A stretch of 64,000 bases of DNA, taken from NCBI RefSeq assembly GCF_001708505.1, contig NZ_CP015992.1, positions 2,356,001-2,420,000 on the forward strand, in the 5' to 3' direction. Origin of the DNA: Pseudomonas sp. TCU-HL1 (GTDB lineage Bacteria; Pseudomonadota; Gammaproteobacteria; Pseudomonadales; Pseudomonadaceae). The notes beneath the pieces were generated by a model. It was not told the DNA's origin and made no database searches. It saw only the letters and a list, made by a program, of their open reading frames with translations. The position numbers and the translations under genes were made by a program. Below are positions 35,338 through 45,043 of this stretch, piece after piece (within the stretch, counting starts at the first letter, position 1; each line of letters opens with the position of its first letter).

Positions 35338-36141
35338 ATGGACCAAAGCAATCACATCCCCAGCTGCCTGCCCGGCGTTCGCCTGATCGAATCCGAGTAC
35401 CAGCGTTTCAGCTTCCCCCGGCACTTCCATCTGGAGTACCACGTGGGATTGCTGGTGCGCGGACGGCAGCGTTACCGGCACCAGGGTGAAAGCCATCAGG
35501 CCGACGCCGGGGATGTGCTGCTGATGGCTCCTGAGCAGGTTCATGACGGCGCGGGCGTGGACGGGCAGGGCTACCAGATCCGCGTGCTGGCCTTCGACCC
35601 GCAGTGGCTGGACGATGCCAGCCGCGCCTTGAGCGATGACCGCCAGGGTTCGCCGCGCCTGACCACCAGCCTCCTTCGCGATGCCGATCTGCGCGGGCAG
35701 CTTCAAGGCCTGCATGGCGCGCTGCTGCATGGCTCGCGGCTGGAGCAGGAAAGCCATCTCTGGCCGGCGCTGGCCAATCTGCTGGAACAGGGCTCCACCT
35801 TGCGCATCCGCGAGCCGGAGCAGGGCTTCGATGCGCTTACCTGGGCGCGGCTGCGGGAGTGGCTGGAATCTCGCCTGGATTCTCCGCCCTCGCTCGATGA
35901 GCTTGCTGCGTTCTGCGGCCTCAGCCCCTGGCAGGCCCTGCGCCGTTTCAACCGCCAGTGCGGGTTGCCGCCGCACCAATGGCTGACTCAGTTGCGCCTG
36001 GAGCGCGCCCTGCCACGTGTGCTGCGCGGCGAGAACCTGAGCGACGTGGCCCTGGGCCTGGGCTTCTACGACCAGGCGCACTTCTCGCGACTGTTCCGCC
36101 GCACCTACGGCGCCCCACCGGCGAAGCTGCGCAACCGCTGA
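35338..36141 (+). CDS. AraC-family transcriptional regulator with cupin sensor
   Basis: A 267-residue regulator from the ATG at 35338. The N-terminal half is an AraC-type cupin (FPRHFHLEYHVGLLVRGRQR and GDVLLMAPEQVHDG), the C-terminal half two helix-turn-helix units with SLDELAAFCGLSPWQALRRF and LSDVALGLGFYDQAHFSRLF followed by RRTYGAPPAKLR. It is 43 bp upstream of the LysE exporter gene on the same strand, so it may control that exporter in response to a small amphipathic ligand. Confidence 0.9.
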   Translation: MDQSNHIPSCLPGVRLIESEYQRFSFPRHFHLEYHVGLLVRGRQRYRHQGESHQADAGDVLLMAPEQVHDGAGVDGQGYQIRVLAFDPQWLDDASRALSDDRQGSPRLTTSLLRDADLRGQLQGLHGALLHGSRLEQESHLWPALANLLEQGSTLRIREPEQGFDALTWARLREWLESRLDSPPSLDELAAFCGLSPWQALRRFNRQCGLPPHQWLTQLRLERALPRVLRGENLSDVALGLGFYDQAHFSRLFRRTYGAPPAKLRNR

Positions 36142-36184
36142 TCCGCCATCCCCACTGAAATCCCCAAGATCCTGGAGAGCGTCC

Positions 36185-36835
36185 ATGCAGGAGACTTCCG
36201 TCTTGCTGTCGTTGGCGGCCGTGTTCGCCGTCGCCCTTGTCAGTCCCGGTCCCGATGTCGCGCTGGTGGTTCGTACCGCCATGCACCAGGGGCGCCGTGC
36301 CGGTTTGCTCAGCGCCCTGGGGCTGGCCTGCGGCATCCTGGTCCACGGTACCCTGGTGCTGACCGGCGTGGCGCTGCTGGTGAGCCGTTCGCCCATCCTC
36401 TTCGACCTGCTGCAATTGCTGGGCGCAAGCTACCTGGGCTGGCTCGGCATCGGGGCTGTGCGTGGCTGGTGCCGGCGCGGGCAGGGCGATGCCGGGGCCT
36501 TCGGTGGCACCCTGTCACCTTCCGTGTTGGGTCCGTGGCTGCGCGGGCTGGCCACCAACCTCTTCAACCCCAAGGCGCTGGTGTTCTTCCTGGCCCTGCT
36601 GTCAGGGCTGATCCCGGCGGATATGTCCATCGCCGGCAAGCTGGGGGTCGCCGCGATTCTATTCTCCATGGGGCTGGCCTGGTTCAGCGTGCTGGGCCTG
36701 GCACTTACCCGTGGCCGCAACCAGCAGCGTCTGTTGCGTGCCGCGCCGGCCATCGACCTGGCCTGTGGGCTGGTGTTCCTGCTGGTGGCGCTGGGGCTGG
36801 TGGGGCGCCTGCTGGTACCGGGCTTTTGGCAATAG
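36185..36835 (+). CDS. LysE/RhtB-family amino acid exporter
   Basis: A 216-residue inner-membrane protein with six predicted helices. The family signature SPGPDVALVVRTAMHQGRRA (about 20-39) and GLATNLFNPKALVFFLAL are clear. It probably exports an amino acid or related compound. GGAGAG stands 6-10 bases before the ATG. The AraC gene upstream is the likely regulator. Confidence 0.9.
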   Translation: MQETSVLLSLAAVFAVALVSPGPDVALVVRTAMHQGRRAGLLSALGLACGILVHGTLVLTGVALLVSRSPILFDLLQLLGASYLGWLGIGAVRGWCRRGQGDAGAFGGTLSPSVLGPWLRGLATNLFNPKALVFFLALLSGLIPADMSIAGKLGVAAILFSMGLAWFSVLGLALTRGRNQQRLLRAAPAIDLACGLVFLLVALGLVGRLLVPGFWQ

Positions 36836-36920
36836 CGCCGTCATCACTGGCGGTTACAGTCATTGCCGTCCTCGCGGGGCTGCCGGAAAATCCCCGGCAT
36901 TCCCCGACGAGCCGGATGCC

Positions 36921-37724
36921 ATGCACACCATTTTCTTCGCCCACGCCAACGGATTTCCGTCCGCCACCTACGGCAAGCTCTTTGCCGCCCTGGCCCCGGA
37001 CTTTCGCGTCGAGCACCTGGAGCAGCACGGCCATGACCCGCGCTTCCCGGTGAACGACAACTGGGAAAACCTGGTGGATGAGCTGATCCATCACCTGGCC
37101 GGTCGCGGCGAGCCGGTCTGGGGCCTGGGCCATTCCCTGGGGGGCGTGTTGCACTATCACGCCGCCTTGCGCCGGCCCGACCTTTACCGCGGCGTAGTGA
37201 TGCTGGATTCCCCGGTGCTGACCCTGGCCGACCGCATCGTCATTCGCGCTGCCAAGCGCTTCGGTTTCATTGATCGCATCACGCCGGCCGGACGTACCCT
37301 TGGCCGCCGCGAGGTGTTTGGCGACGTCAGCGAGGCCCGCGACTATTTCGCCGGCAAGACGCTGTTCCGCCGTTTCGACCCGGAATGCCTGGATGCCTAC
37401 GTCCAGCACGGCCTGGCACGCCAGGGCGAAAGCCTGCGGCTGAAATTCGACGCGGCCACCGAAATCAGCATCTACCGCAGCGTGCCCCACCTCACCCCGG
37501 GTCGCCCGCAGCAACTCCAGGTCCCCCTGGCCCTCGTGCGCGGGCGCCACAGCAAGGTGGTGCTGCCCCATCACGCGCGGTTGCTCAAGCGCGTGCCGCA
37601 GGGTGAGTACCTGTCGTTGCCCGGCGGGCATATGTTCCCCCTGGAGCGTCCGCAGGAAACCGCCGAACTGCTCAAATCCGTATTCGGCCGCTGGGACGGC
37701 CGCCGTCAGGAGTCTCGCGCATGA
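36921..37724 (+). CDS. Alpha/beta hydrolase
   Basis: A 267-residue cytosolic hydrolase; the ATG at 36921 is chosen over the open frame from 36711, which lies within lysE. Motifs: oxyanion loop FAHANGFPSATY, nucleophile S72 in GLGHSLGGVLHYHA, and a late His in LPGGHMFPLE. Substrate unknown. Its TGA overlaps the start of the next hydrolase (ATGA), so two hydrolases are translated in tandem. Confidence 0.88.
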   Translation: MHTIFFAHANGFPSATYGKLFAALAPDFRVEHLEQHGHDPRFPVNDNWENLVDELIHHLAGRGEPVWGLGHSLGGVLHYHAALRRPDLYRGVVMLDSPVLTLADRIVIRAAKRFGFIDRITPAGRTLGRREVFGDVSEARDYFAGKTLFRRFDPECLDAYVQHGLARQGESLRLKFDAATEISIYRSVPHLTPGRPQQLQVPLALVRGRHSKVVLPHHARLLKRVPQGEYLSLPGGHMFPLERPQETAELLKSVFGRWDGRRQESRA

Positions 37725-38584
37725 GTGCCCAGGTCGAAGAAATCCGTCTCAACCTGCCGCATATCGAGCTGGCGGCGCACCTCTATGGTCCGGAAGACGG
37801 CCAGCCGGTGATCGCCCTGCACGGCTGGCTGGACAACGCCAACACCTTCGCCCGCCTGGCGCCGCTTTTGCCGGGGCTGCGAATCGTCGCCCTGGATTTC
37901 GCCGGTCACGGCCTGTCGGCGCATCGTGCGCCGGGGGCCAGTTACCTGCTGTGGGATTACGTCGCCGATGTGCTGCTGGTGGCCGAACAACTGGGGTGGG
38001 AGCGCTTTTCCCTGCTCGGTCACTCCATGGGTGCCATCGTTTCGGTCATGCTGGCTGGCGCGATGCCCGAGCGGGTCGAGCGCCTGGCCCTGATCGACGG
38101 CCTGATGCCCTACACCGGCGAAGCCGACCAGGCTCCCGCGAAACTTGGCGAGGCCCTGCGTGCGCAACTGGCATTGCCGGGCAAGCGCAAACCGGTCTAC
38201 GCCGCTATCGATCGTGCCGTTGAAGCGCGCATGCGGGGCACTGGCGGAGTCAGTCGCGAGGCTGCCGAGCGCCTGGCGCAGCGCGGGCTGATGCCGGTTC
38301 CCGGTGGCTACACCTGGCGCACGGACAGCCGCCTGACCCTGCCTTCGCCGCTGCGCCTGACCCGCGCCCACGCCCTGGCGTTCGCCCAGGCCGTGAAGTG
38401 CCCGGCCATGCTGGTGCTGGCGGAGGAGGGCCTGCTGCATGTGGAGCCAAAGTTCGCCAGCCTGCTGGACGGGCTGGCCTTCGATGTTCAGCGCCTCCCC
38501 GGCAAGCATCACCTGCATCTGGACGACGAGGCGGGCGCCCAGGCCGTAGCAGACTGTTTCAATCCCTTCTTCGCCCTTCCTTGA
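37721..38584 (+). CDS. Alpha/beta hydrolase (tandem partner)
   Basis: A 287-residue hydrolase with the oxyanion motif ALHGWLDNANTF, nucleophile S102 in LLGHSMGAIVS and a C-terminal catalytic His in LPGKHHLHLDD. It overlaps the preceding hydrolase by four bases with TCAGGAG upstream. The two are only distantly similar, so they are not a recent duplication. Both correspond in place to PA1621/PA1622-like genes. Confidence 0.88.
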   Translation: MSAQVEEIRLNLPHIELAAHLYGPEDGQPVIALHGWLDNANTFARLAPLLPGLRIVALDFAGHGLSAHRAPGASYLLWDYVADVLLVAEQLGWERFSLLGHSMGAIVSVMLAGAMPERVERLALIDGLMPYTGEADQAPAKLGEALRAQLALPGKRKPVYAAIDRAVEARMRGTGGVSREAAERLAQRGLMPVPGGYTWRTDSRLTLPSPLRLTRAHALAFAQAVKCPAMLVLAEEGLLHVEPKFASLLDGLAFDVQRLPGKHHLHLDDEAGAQAVADCFNPFFALP

Positions 38585-38752
38585 CTTGCACCCGCCAACC
38601 GGGAAGGCTGGCGGCTTTTGGTCAAGGAGCACTGGGATGATCGACCTTCTCGGAACCGGCGCACGGCATGGCGCGGCCAGGGGCGAACGGCAGGAAAAGG
38701 CCGCAAAGCTGGTCCAGACTGCTCACTCCAGGACCTATCGATAAGGATGCGC

Positions 38753-39556
38753 ATGCGCCTCACTCTTCTTGCCGGCCTTCTGCTGGCTGCATCCGTCCAG
38801 GCCGCCGACCTGCCCGATAGCCGTGACCTGACGGCGCTGCCGCGATTCCCCCACGCCGAGATCACCGATTTTCGCGAGACCCCCGATCAGGAACGGGTCT
38901 ATCCGCAGAGCTCCATCCGCCGTATCAGCAACAAGCTGCGCATGGAGCGCAAGGTCGATGCCGAAGGCCGCCAGACCTCGGTGACCTACCGCCTGCCCGC
39001 GGACCACAGCGCCTTTGATGCCTTCGACCGCGCTCGCCGCGAGCTGCTCGATGGCGGCGCCGAGTTGCTCTACTGGTGCCAGGGGCGCGACTGCGGCTCT
39101 AGCAACCTGTGGGCCAACGCTATCTTTGGCAATGCCAAGCTGTACGGCCCGGACGAGCAGCAGGCCTATCTGCTGCTGCGCCTGGCCGCGCCGCGCCAGG
39201 ACAGCCTGCTGGCCCTCTACAGCATCACCCGTGGCAACCGCCGAGCTTACCTGCATGCCGAGCAACTGGACGCCAAGGCGCCTCTGGGTGAACTCCTGCC
39301 CACGCCCGACACCCTGATGCGTGAACTCAAAAGCAGCGGCGAACTGCACCTGGCGCGCCTGCCGGCCGAGCCTTCGGCCAACTGGGCGACCCTGTTGGCG
39401 CGCTGTTTGAACCTCGACAGCACCCTGCGCATCAGCCTGGCCGGGGCTGGCGCCGAAGCCTGGCGCGAAGCGCTGGTGGGGCAGGGCGTGCGCGCCGCGC
39501 GGCTGGAACTGGGCGAGGACAAGGCCGCAGGCCTGCACCTGAACCTTCTGCGCTGA
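38753..39556 (+). CDS. DUF4892 periplasmic protein
   Basis: The ATG at 38753 has AAGG 6 bases upstream and is preferred to the ATG at 38747 that overlaps this site. The 267-residue product has a signal peptide (MRLTLLAGLLLAASVQAADL, cut after QAA or QAADL) and a mature part with DLTALPRFPHAEITDF and LLYWCQGRDCGSSNLWANAI, the hallmark of DUF4892. The two cysteines in CQGRDC could form a disulfide. Function unknown. Confidence 0.85.
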   Translation: MRLTLLAGLLLAASVQAADLPDSRDLTALPRFPHAEITDFRETPDQERVYPQSSIRRISNKLRMERKVDAEGRQTSVTYRLPADHSAFDAFDRARRELLDGGAELLYWCQGRDCGSSNLWANAIFGNAKLYGPDEQQAYLLLRLAAPRQDSLLALYSITRGNRRAYLHAEQLDAKAPLGELLPTPDTLMRELKSSGELHLARLPAEPSANWATLLARCLNLDSTLRISLAGAGAEAWREALVGQGVRAARLELGEDKAAGLHLNLLR

Positions 39557-39641
39557 GTCACCTCTATGCTTGTGCCGGCCGGACATGATTCGCGTGACGG
39601 CAGGCACGGCCCTTTCATCTGTTCGCCGGAGTGATTCAGGG

Positions 39642-40727
39642 ATGCTCAACAACGACCGACTGCTGGTGCAGATCCTCCTGCTGGCCTTGCTCGGCGCCAG
39701 CCTCTGGGTGCTCGCGCCCTTCGTCTCCGCGCTGTTCTGGGCCGCCGTGCTGGCATTCGCCAGTTGGCCGCTGATGCGGCTGTTGAGCAATCTGCTGAAG
39801 GGGCGCGAATCCGCCGCTGCCGCCGTGCTTACCGCCGGCTGGATGCTGTTGGTCGCCTTGCCGCTGGTGTGGCTGGTGGGCAACCTGGCTGAGCATGTGC
39901 GCGATGCCACCGAGTTGGTAAAAAACGTCCAGGTGGAGGGTTTGCCGCCGCCGCCGGACTGGCTACCGCAGGTTCCCCTGGTGGGCGAGCGACTGGTACG
40001 TGCCTGGCATTCCATCGATGCCCAGGGCGCGGCCTTTTTCGCCAGCCTCAAGCCTTACATGGGACAGGCCGGCAACTGGGTACTGGCGCGTAGCGCCCAG
40101 ATCGGCGGCGGCATGGTGGAGCTGGTGCTGAGCCTGGTGCTGGTGTTCTTCTTCTACCGCGATGGTCCACGCATGGCGCTGTTCGTCGAGCGGGGCCTGG
40201 AGCGGCTTATCGGGGATCGCGCCGAGCATTATCTGGCGCTGGTGGCCGGTACCGTGCAGCGCGTGGTCAACGGCGTGATCGGTACCGCCGCTGCCCAGGC
40301 CGTATTGGCGCTGATCGGCTTCTGGATCGCTGGCGTACCCGGCGCCCTGGTGCTGAGTATCGTCACCTTCGCCCTCAGCCTGATCCCCATGGGGCCGCCG
40401 CTGGTGTGGGTGCCGGCCACCGCCTGGCTGGCCTGGCACGGCGACTACGGTTACGCCGTATTCCTCGGTATCTGGGGCATGTTCGTCATCAGCGGCGTGG
40501 ACAACGTCTTGAAGCCCTACCTCATCAGCCGGGGGGGCAATCTGCCGCTGGTGGTGGTGCTGCTCGGGGTGTTCGGCGGCATTCTGGCTTTCGGCTTCAT
40601 GGGCCTGTTCCTCGGCCCCACGCTGCTGGCGGTGGCCTATAGCCTGATTTCCGACTGGATCGGCCATGCGCAGCCGCAGGTAGTGGTTCCTACCGAAACC
40701 AAGGACAAGGAAAACCGGCCATCCTGA
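39642..40727 (+). CDS. AI-2E-family transporter (PerM/YdiK-like)
   Basis: A 361-residue membrane protein from the ATG at 39642 with about eight helices. The C-terminal signature DNVLKPYLISRGGNLPLVVVLL and FGFMGLFLGPTLLAVAYSL is that of the AI-2E/PerM family, whose members have been linked to export of autoinducer-2 or ions; many have unproven substrate. The N-terminal LLALLGASLWVLAPFVSALFWAA is typical of the YdiK subgroup. The frame opens at 39570, but that extension is poorly supported. Confidence 0.88.
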   Translation: MLNNDRLLVQILLLALLGASLWVLAPFVSALFWAAVLAFASWPLMRLLSNLLKGRESAAAAVLTAGWMLLVALPLVWLVGNLAEHVRDATELVKNVQVEGLPPPPDWLPQVPLVGERLVRAWHSIDAQGAAFFASLKPYMGQAGNWVLARSAQIGGGMVELVLSLVLVFFFYRDGPRMALFVERGLERLIGDRAEHYLALVAGTVQRVVNGVIGTAAAQAVLALIGFWIAGVPGALVLSIVTFALSLIPMGPPLVWVPATAWLAWHGDYGYAVFLGIWGMFVISGVDNVLKPYLISRGGNLPLVVVLLGVFGGILAFGFMGLFLGPTLLAVAYSLISDWIGHAQPQVVVPTETKDKENRPS

Positions 40728-41498
40728 GGAGTGTGGGGCGGCTTGCAGTTATTCGTGCTGAATGGGGCAGGGCGGGTGCCGCGGGGCACAAACTGCCATG
40801 CCGCCACGGACAGCCCCGGCGCAGGGCGGGGGCCGGGCAGACCCCGGCAGGGCTCGCCAATCTTGTGGGGGCGAATTCATCCGCCAAGGGCAACGCAGTT
40901 GCCCCATAGACTCCGGAACAGCAACTTTCCTTCCCTGTATTGGAACTCCGCGATGCCAGACGTATGCCCCCCCATCGCCTTCTAATGCTGCCCCATCAAC
41001 TGCGCGCTGTGATGATCGACAGCCAGCCTTGGATCGTTGTTTGGTAAAGCGGCTGCTTTCGACCCGTTGCTGCCGTTCACGGCCTACTCGGAGTAGGCGT
41101 GGTGACGGTGGGTTTGGGCTTAGGAAAGAAAGCTGAAGCGTAGTCACGCAAAGTGGCGGACTTTACCTTCCCGTCCGCAGAGACACCGATGACAGATAGG
41201 TTTCAACCGAGCCCTTCACACTGCTCATACGGGTTTGCTTGCTCCGCAGACCTCGATGGCCTGCTGTCTTCCTCCTAGCCAGCTGCAGGGCTTTTGCAGC
41301 TTTGCCAGCCCCCTCTCCAACGGAACGTCCAGCACGTCCGCCCACGGTGTTTTGAATATAGGTGGCGAGTACGGGAGCAAGGGAGTCCGGCGGGGAGGTA
41401 CGGTTTCGTCTCGTACCGGGGCAGGCTGTTGAAGAGCAGAAAATAAAGCAGTCCCCTTTTTCGTGGCGATCGCCCGCGCCCTGCTGAAGAACATTGCC
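40728..41498. other. Gene-free junction with repeat debris
   Basis: No protein-like reading frame is found in these 771 bp. It marks the switch from the core gene order to accessory genes. 41045-41082 resembles, in reverse, the dispersed repeat found at 46761, 52579 and 62651. 41437-41462 reads GAAAATAAAGCAGTCCCCTT and on, the reverse of the AAAAGGGGAC motif near 52668 and 53832. The rest (including a short inverted GCCTACTCGGAGTAGGC at 41082-41098) I cannot assign. Leftward ORFs at 41163-41494 look random. Confidence 0.5.
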
Positions 41499-42575
41499 TC
41501 AATACCCCGTCAGCTCCAGGTAGCCCACGCCCTGATGGCTGCCACTGAAACGGATGGGCCCCTCCCAGTAAGGGAAGCGGGTATCCATCCAGGCGTTTTC
41601 CTGCACCGGCGTGCTGCTGATGTCAAAACCCTCGCTGGCGATGCGCAGCGACCAGCGGGTCGGTAGCCGACGGCCGGCGACCCGACTGTGCTGCAAGGGG
41701 GTCATGATGATGTCCTGGCTAGCCAGCGCGCGGGGCTGGCCGCTGGCGCTGATCCAGGTGCCGGCGCGGTAGTGGGCGCCGTCGGCATGGCGCAGCTGGA
41801 ACAGCATGAGCTTCTCGCCCGTATCCAGATGCAGGGAGAACCAGTCCCAGCCGCGCTGGTCGGGCGCCAGATACTGGCTGGTCCACTCACGATCTAGCCA
41901 GGCCGGGCCCTTTACTCGGTACAAGCGGCCTTGCAACTGGATGGTGCCCTCGGCCTGGAAGAACGGCTGGCTGTAGTAGTAGGACGCCTGCCCTTGTCCG
42001 GATTTCTGGCTGAAGCCCTGCTCGCCGTGCAGCACCGGTGGCAGGCTACTGAGCAGGCGCAGGCGATAGCTGAAGGCGCCACCCTTGGCGTGCAGGTCCA
42101 GCTCGCCCAGCCCCGCGTTTGCCGGCTTGCGGCTGCTGAACTGCCAATCGTCGATCCAGGCCTTGAAGGGCGAGCTGTCGACGCCGGCCTGGCCGATGCC
42201 GCCGCGGGCGAAGGTTTCCGCGGAGCGATGGCCATGAGGGCCGGTCAGCCCGGCATGGCCCATCCACAGGTTCTGGTTGCTCCAACCCTTACTCGTGGAG
42301 CCGGGCTGCAAGGCACTGCGGAACAGCGTCCATTGAACGCCCCAGGCACGGCCCTGCTCATCTTCCAGATTGGCCGTCACGTACCACCATTCGATGCGGT
42401 AATCCGGGTGCGCGCCGTGATCGGCCGGGAAGCTGAAGGCCCGGCCCGGGGTCACCTGGGCAAAGTTCGCCGCGGCGCTGCCGAGCCCGGCAAAACCCTC
42501 GCCCGGCGGCGGTTCGGCATCGCAGGCGCCGAGCAGCAGGCCCGCGAGAAGCGCCAGGCGCAGGCTAGCGTTCAT
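41499..42575 (-). CDS. AttH/CrtC-like lipocalin-type lipoprotein
   Basis: A 358-residue lipoprotein with signal MNASLRLALLAGLLLGACDA (lipobox LGAC, Cys18). The mature part, FSFPADHGAHPDYRIEWWYV, ANLEDEQGRAWGVQWTLFRS and GWDWFSLHLDTGEKLMLFQL, matches the CrtC/AttH domain family, a double lipocalin-like barrel related to carotenoid 1,2-hydratase. It is the last gene of an ABC operon (ATPase, permease, this), overlapping the permease by 11 bases. In similar operons the AttH-like protein is thought to work with the transporter at the periplasmic or outer-membrane side. Substrate is unknown. Confidence 0.87.
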   Translation of the reverse strand: MNASLRLALLAGLLLGACDAEPPPGEGFAGLGSAAANFAQVTPGRAFSFPADHGAHPDYRIEWWYVTANLEDEQGRAWGVQWTLFRSALQPGSTSKGWSNQNLWMGHAGLTGPHGHRSAETFARGGIGQAGVDSSPFKAWIDDWQFSSRKPANAGLGELDLHAKGGAFSYRLRLLSSLPPVLHGEQGFSQKSGQGQASYYYSQPFFQAEGTIQLQGRLYRVKGPAWLDREWTSQYLAPDQRGWDWFSLHLDTGEKLMLFQLRHADGAHYRAGTWISASGQPRALASQDIIMTPLQHSRVAGRRLPTRWSLRIASEGFDISSTPVQENAWMDTRFPYWEGPIRFSGSHQGVGYLELTGY

Positions 42576-45042
42576 CGGCGAAGGTCCTCAGCAACTCAGC
42601 CGGGGTGGTCCGCCCGAGCTTCCACAGCGGCCAGGCGGCGGCCAGCAGCGTGGCGAGCACCGCCATGGCCAGCAGTTGCAGGAGCTGCCAGGGAAACACA
42701 TGCAGCGGCAGGCGCCAGCCAAAGGCCTGCACGTTGATCACCGCGACCAGGCACCAGGCCAGCACCAGGCCCAGCGGCACCGCCAGCAGCAGCGTGATCA
42801 TTGCCAGCAACAGGGTCTGGCCGAGACTGAGCCAGGCCAGCTGCGCTCGGCCTACGCCCAGTGCCCAGAGCAGTGCCAGTTGGCTCAGGCGCGCCTGGCC
42901 GAGGGTCAGCAGGCTGATGAACAGCGCCACCCCGGCCACTCCCAGGGTCAGGCTATTGAGCGCGGCGGTGGCCGCGAAGGTGCGTTCGAATACGCGGGTC
43001 GACCAGGCCTTGAGTTCGCTCTGATCGATGATCCGGTCGTTGCCCAGGGCAAAGGTCTGCTGCAGGGCCTGCATCAGCTCGGGGACCTCGGTGGCAGGCA
43101 GGTGCAGGCTGTAGCTGCTCGGGCTCAGCCCTGGCCAGTGCTGTTGCAAACCCGCGGCATTGACCAGCAGGTGCCCTTTCGGATTGCCGTAGTCGGCATA
43201 GATGCCGGCGACCACCAGCGGCCATTCTCCTTTGGGGGTCGGCAGGCTCAGGCGCTCGCCCAGCTGCAGGTGCAAGCGCCGCGCCAACTGCTCGCTGAGC
43301 ATCAGCGCCTCATGCCGGGCCAGTTGCTCCCAGGCAGTGGGGCTGGCGCTCAGCAGCGGCCAGTGGGTGCGGTAGGCCTGGTGATCGAGTATGCCGTTGA
43401 GCTGCGCCGGCCAACCCTGCAACTGCAGCTCGACCCGCCAGCTTGGCAGTATCGCGCGAACCTGGGGCTGGCGGCTCAACCAAGCGCCTATGGCCAGGGC
43501 TTGTTGCGGGTCTTGCGGGGTGAGGTACAGCTGGGCGGCCAAGCGCTGGTCGAGCCAGCCGGCAAAGGTCTGGCGAAAGCCCTCGGTCATGCTGCCGACG
43601 CCGATATTCGCCGCCAGCGCCAGCAACAGGGCCATCAGCGCCAGCGCCAGACCCGGCAGCTGCTGGCGACTGTCGGCGATGAACCACTGTGCCAGCGGCG
43701 AGCGACACCGCGGCAGCAGGCCCTCCAGCAGCAAGTTCAGGCACAGCGGCAAACTCAGGGCCGCCGCCAGCAGCAAAGCGGCGAGCAGGACGAAGCCGGC
43801 GATCAGGCTGTTGCCGCCCAGCAGCGCGACTAGCGCCAGCAAGGCGAGCGCCGCGGCCAGCAGGGCCTGGCGGCGTAACCAGAGCGCCTGGGCTTGCTGC
43901 CACGCCTCGGGCTGGGCCCAGGCCAGCAGCGGCAAGCGTGCGGCCCTGAGCAGGCTGCTGGCGCCAGCGAGCAAGGCGCCAAGCAGGCTCATGGCCAGCC
44001 CGCCGAGCCACCACTGTGGGCTGAGGCTGAGCTGCCCGGCGACCTCGGCCCCATACAGGCCGCGCAAGCTGGCCACCACATCCGGCAACAGCAAGCTGGC
44101 CAGCCAGTAACCGCTGAGCACGCCGGCCAAGCCGCCGAGCAAGGCCAGGCCGCAGAGTTCCAGGGCCAGGGCGCCCAGCAGGGTGCGGACGCTCACCCCG
44201 CAGGCCCGCAGGGTGCGCAACAGCGCGCGGCGCTGCTCCAGCGCCAGGCCAATGGCGGCGTGCACGATGAACAGCCCGACGACAAAGGCCAGCAAACCCA
44301 GGGCGGTGAGATTTAGGTGGAAGCTGTCGGTGAGCCGGCCCAGATCGGCCGCTTCGCTGCGACGGTTCAGTACCAGGTGCTCGGCCAGTTGCGGCGGCAA
44401 GTGCGGATTACTGCGGGCGAAATCGCCGGCCAACAGCAGCCGGGACAGCTGCTGCGGTGCGTCGAGCAGGCGTTGGGCGACGCCGATATCCACCAACAGC
44501 ACGCCCGGCGCCAACTGCGGCCACAGTTCCAGCGGCGGCAGGGCTTGCCCGGACTCGGTCAGCGGTTGCGCCCCGGCGGCCAGGCCGAGGGCCTCGAGGG
44601 TGTCGGGGGCAATCCAGGTGCGCCCGGGCTGGCCGAGAAAGGCTGCCAGGTCCAGGCGCTCGACCGCCCGCCCGGCCAGCGAGGTGTCGGCCGGCAAGGT
44701 CAGGGGTTCGATGCCGATCAGCTGCAGGCGCTGTTCGGCCTGCCCCCGCAGGCGCAAGCGGCCCTGCAGGAGTGGCGATACCGGCCAGCCGGCACGCCGC
44801 AGCTCGATGAAGTACTGCTGCGCAAACAGCCCGCCGCTGCGGGCACTGAGCGCGTATTGGTCAGCGCCGGCCAGCAGTTGGCTGGTACGCGCATAGCTTT
44901 CCCGGGCCTGGCTGTTCAGCGCCTGCACGCCAGTCCACAGGCTGGTGGCCAGCCACAGACCGGTCAGCACACTGAAGAACTGCACGGGATGCCGGCGCCA
45001 ATGGCTGAACAGGCCACTCAGAGTCCAGTAGAAAATCCGCAT
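42565..45042 (-). CDS. FtsX-type ABC transporter permease
   Basis: An 825-residue permease with ten or so membrane helices in the MacB/LolCE-like (FtsX) arrangement: an N-terminal helix, a large periplasmic domain (about 45-260), a central helix block (about 260-480, very Leu/Ala-rich), a second periplasmic domain and three C-terminal helices (LTLGVAGVALFISLLTLGQA onward). Such double-length permeases occur in AttFG-like exporters that transfer lipids or lipoproteins. It starts one base after the ATPase stop and overlaps the lipoprotein gene. Confidence 0.88.
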   Translation of the reverse strand: MRIFYWTLSGLFSHWRRHPVQFFSVLTGLWLATSLWTGVQALNSQARESYARTSQLLAGADQYALSARSGGLFAQQYFIELRRAGWPVSPLLQGRLRLRGQAEQRLQLIGIEPLTLPADTSLAGRAVERLDLAAFLGQPGRTWIAPDTLEALGLAAGAQPLTESGQALPPLELWPQLAPGVLLVDIGVAQRLLDAPQQLSRLLLAGDFARSNPHLPPQLAEHLVLNRRSEAADLGRLTDSFHLNLTALGLLAFVVGLFIVHAAIGLALEQRRALLRTLRACGVSVRTLLGALALELCGLALLGGLAGVLSGYWLASLLLPDVVASLRGLYGAEVAGQLSLSPQWWLGGLAMSLLGALLAGASSLLRAARLPLLAWAQPEAWQQAQALWLRRQALLAAALALLALVALLGGNSLIAGFVLLAALLLAAALSLPLCLNLLLEGLLPRCRSPLAQWFIADSRQQLPGLALALMALLLALAANIGVGSMTEGFRQTFAGWLDQRLAAQLYLTPQDPQQALAIGAWLSRQPQVRAILPSWRVELQLQGWPAQLNGILDHQAYRTHWPLLSASPTAWEQLARHEALMLSEQLARRLHLQLGERLSLPTPKGEWPLVVAGIYADYGNPKGHLLVNAAGLQQHWPGLSPSSYSLHLPATEVPELMQALQQTFALGNDRIIDQSELKAWSTRVFERTFAATAALNSLTLGVAGVALFISLLTLGQARLSQLALLWALGVGRAQLAWLSLGQTLLLAMITLLLAVPLGLVLAWCLVAVINVQAFGWRLPLHVFPWQLLQLLAMAVLATLLAAAWPLWKLGRTTPAELLRTFADER

Positions 45043-45043
45043 G

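Noticed and set aside
41163..41494. Short leftward ORFs in the 40.7-41.5 kb gap
   Set aside because: No conserved motif or ribosome site; appear random within repeat debris.
42676..43833. 385-codon plus-strand Gln-rich ORF opposite the ABC permease
   Set aside because: Low-complexity Gln/Ala-rich frame antisense to Leu-rich codons (CTG/CAG); an artefact of the permease sequence.
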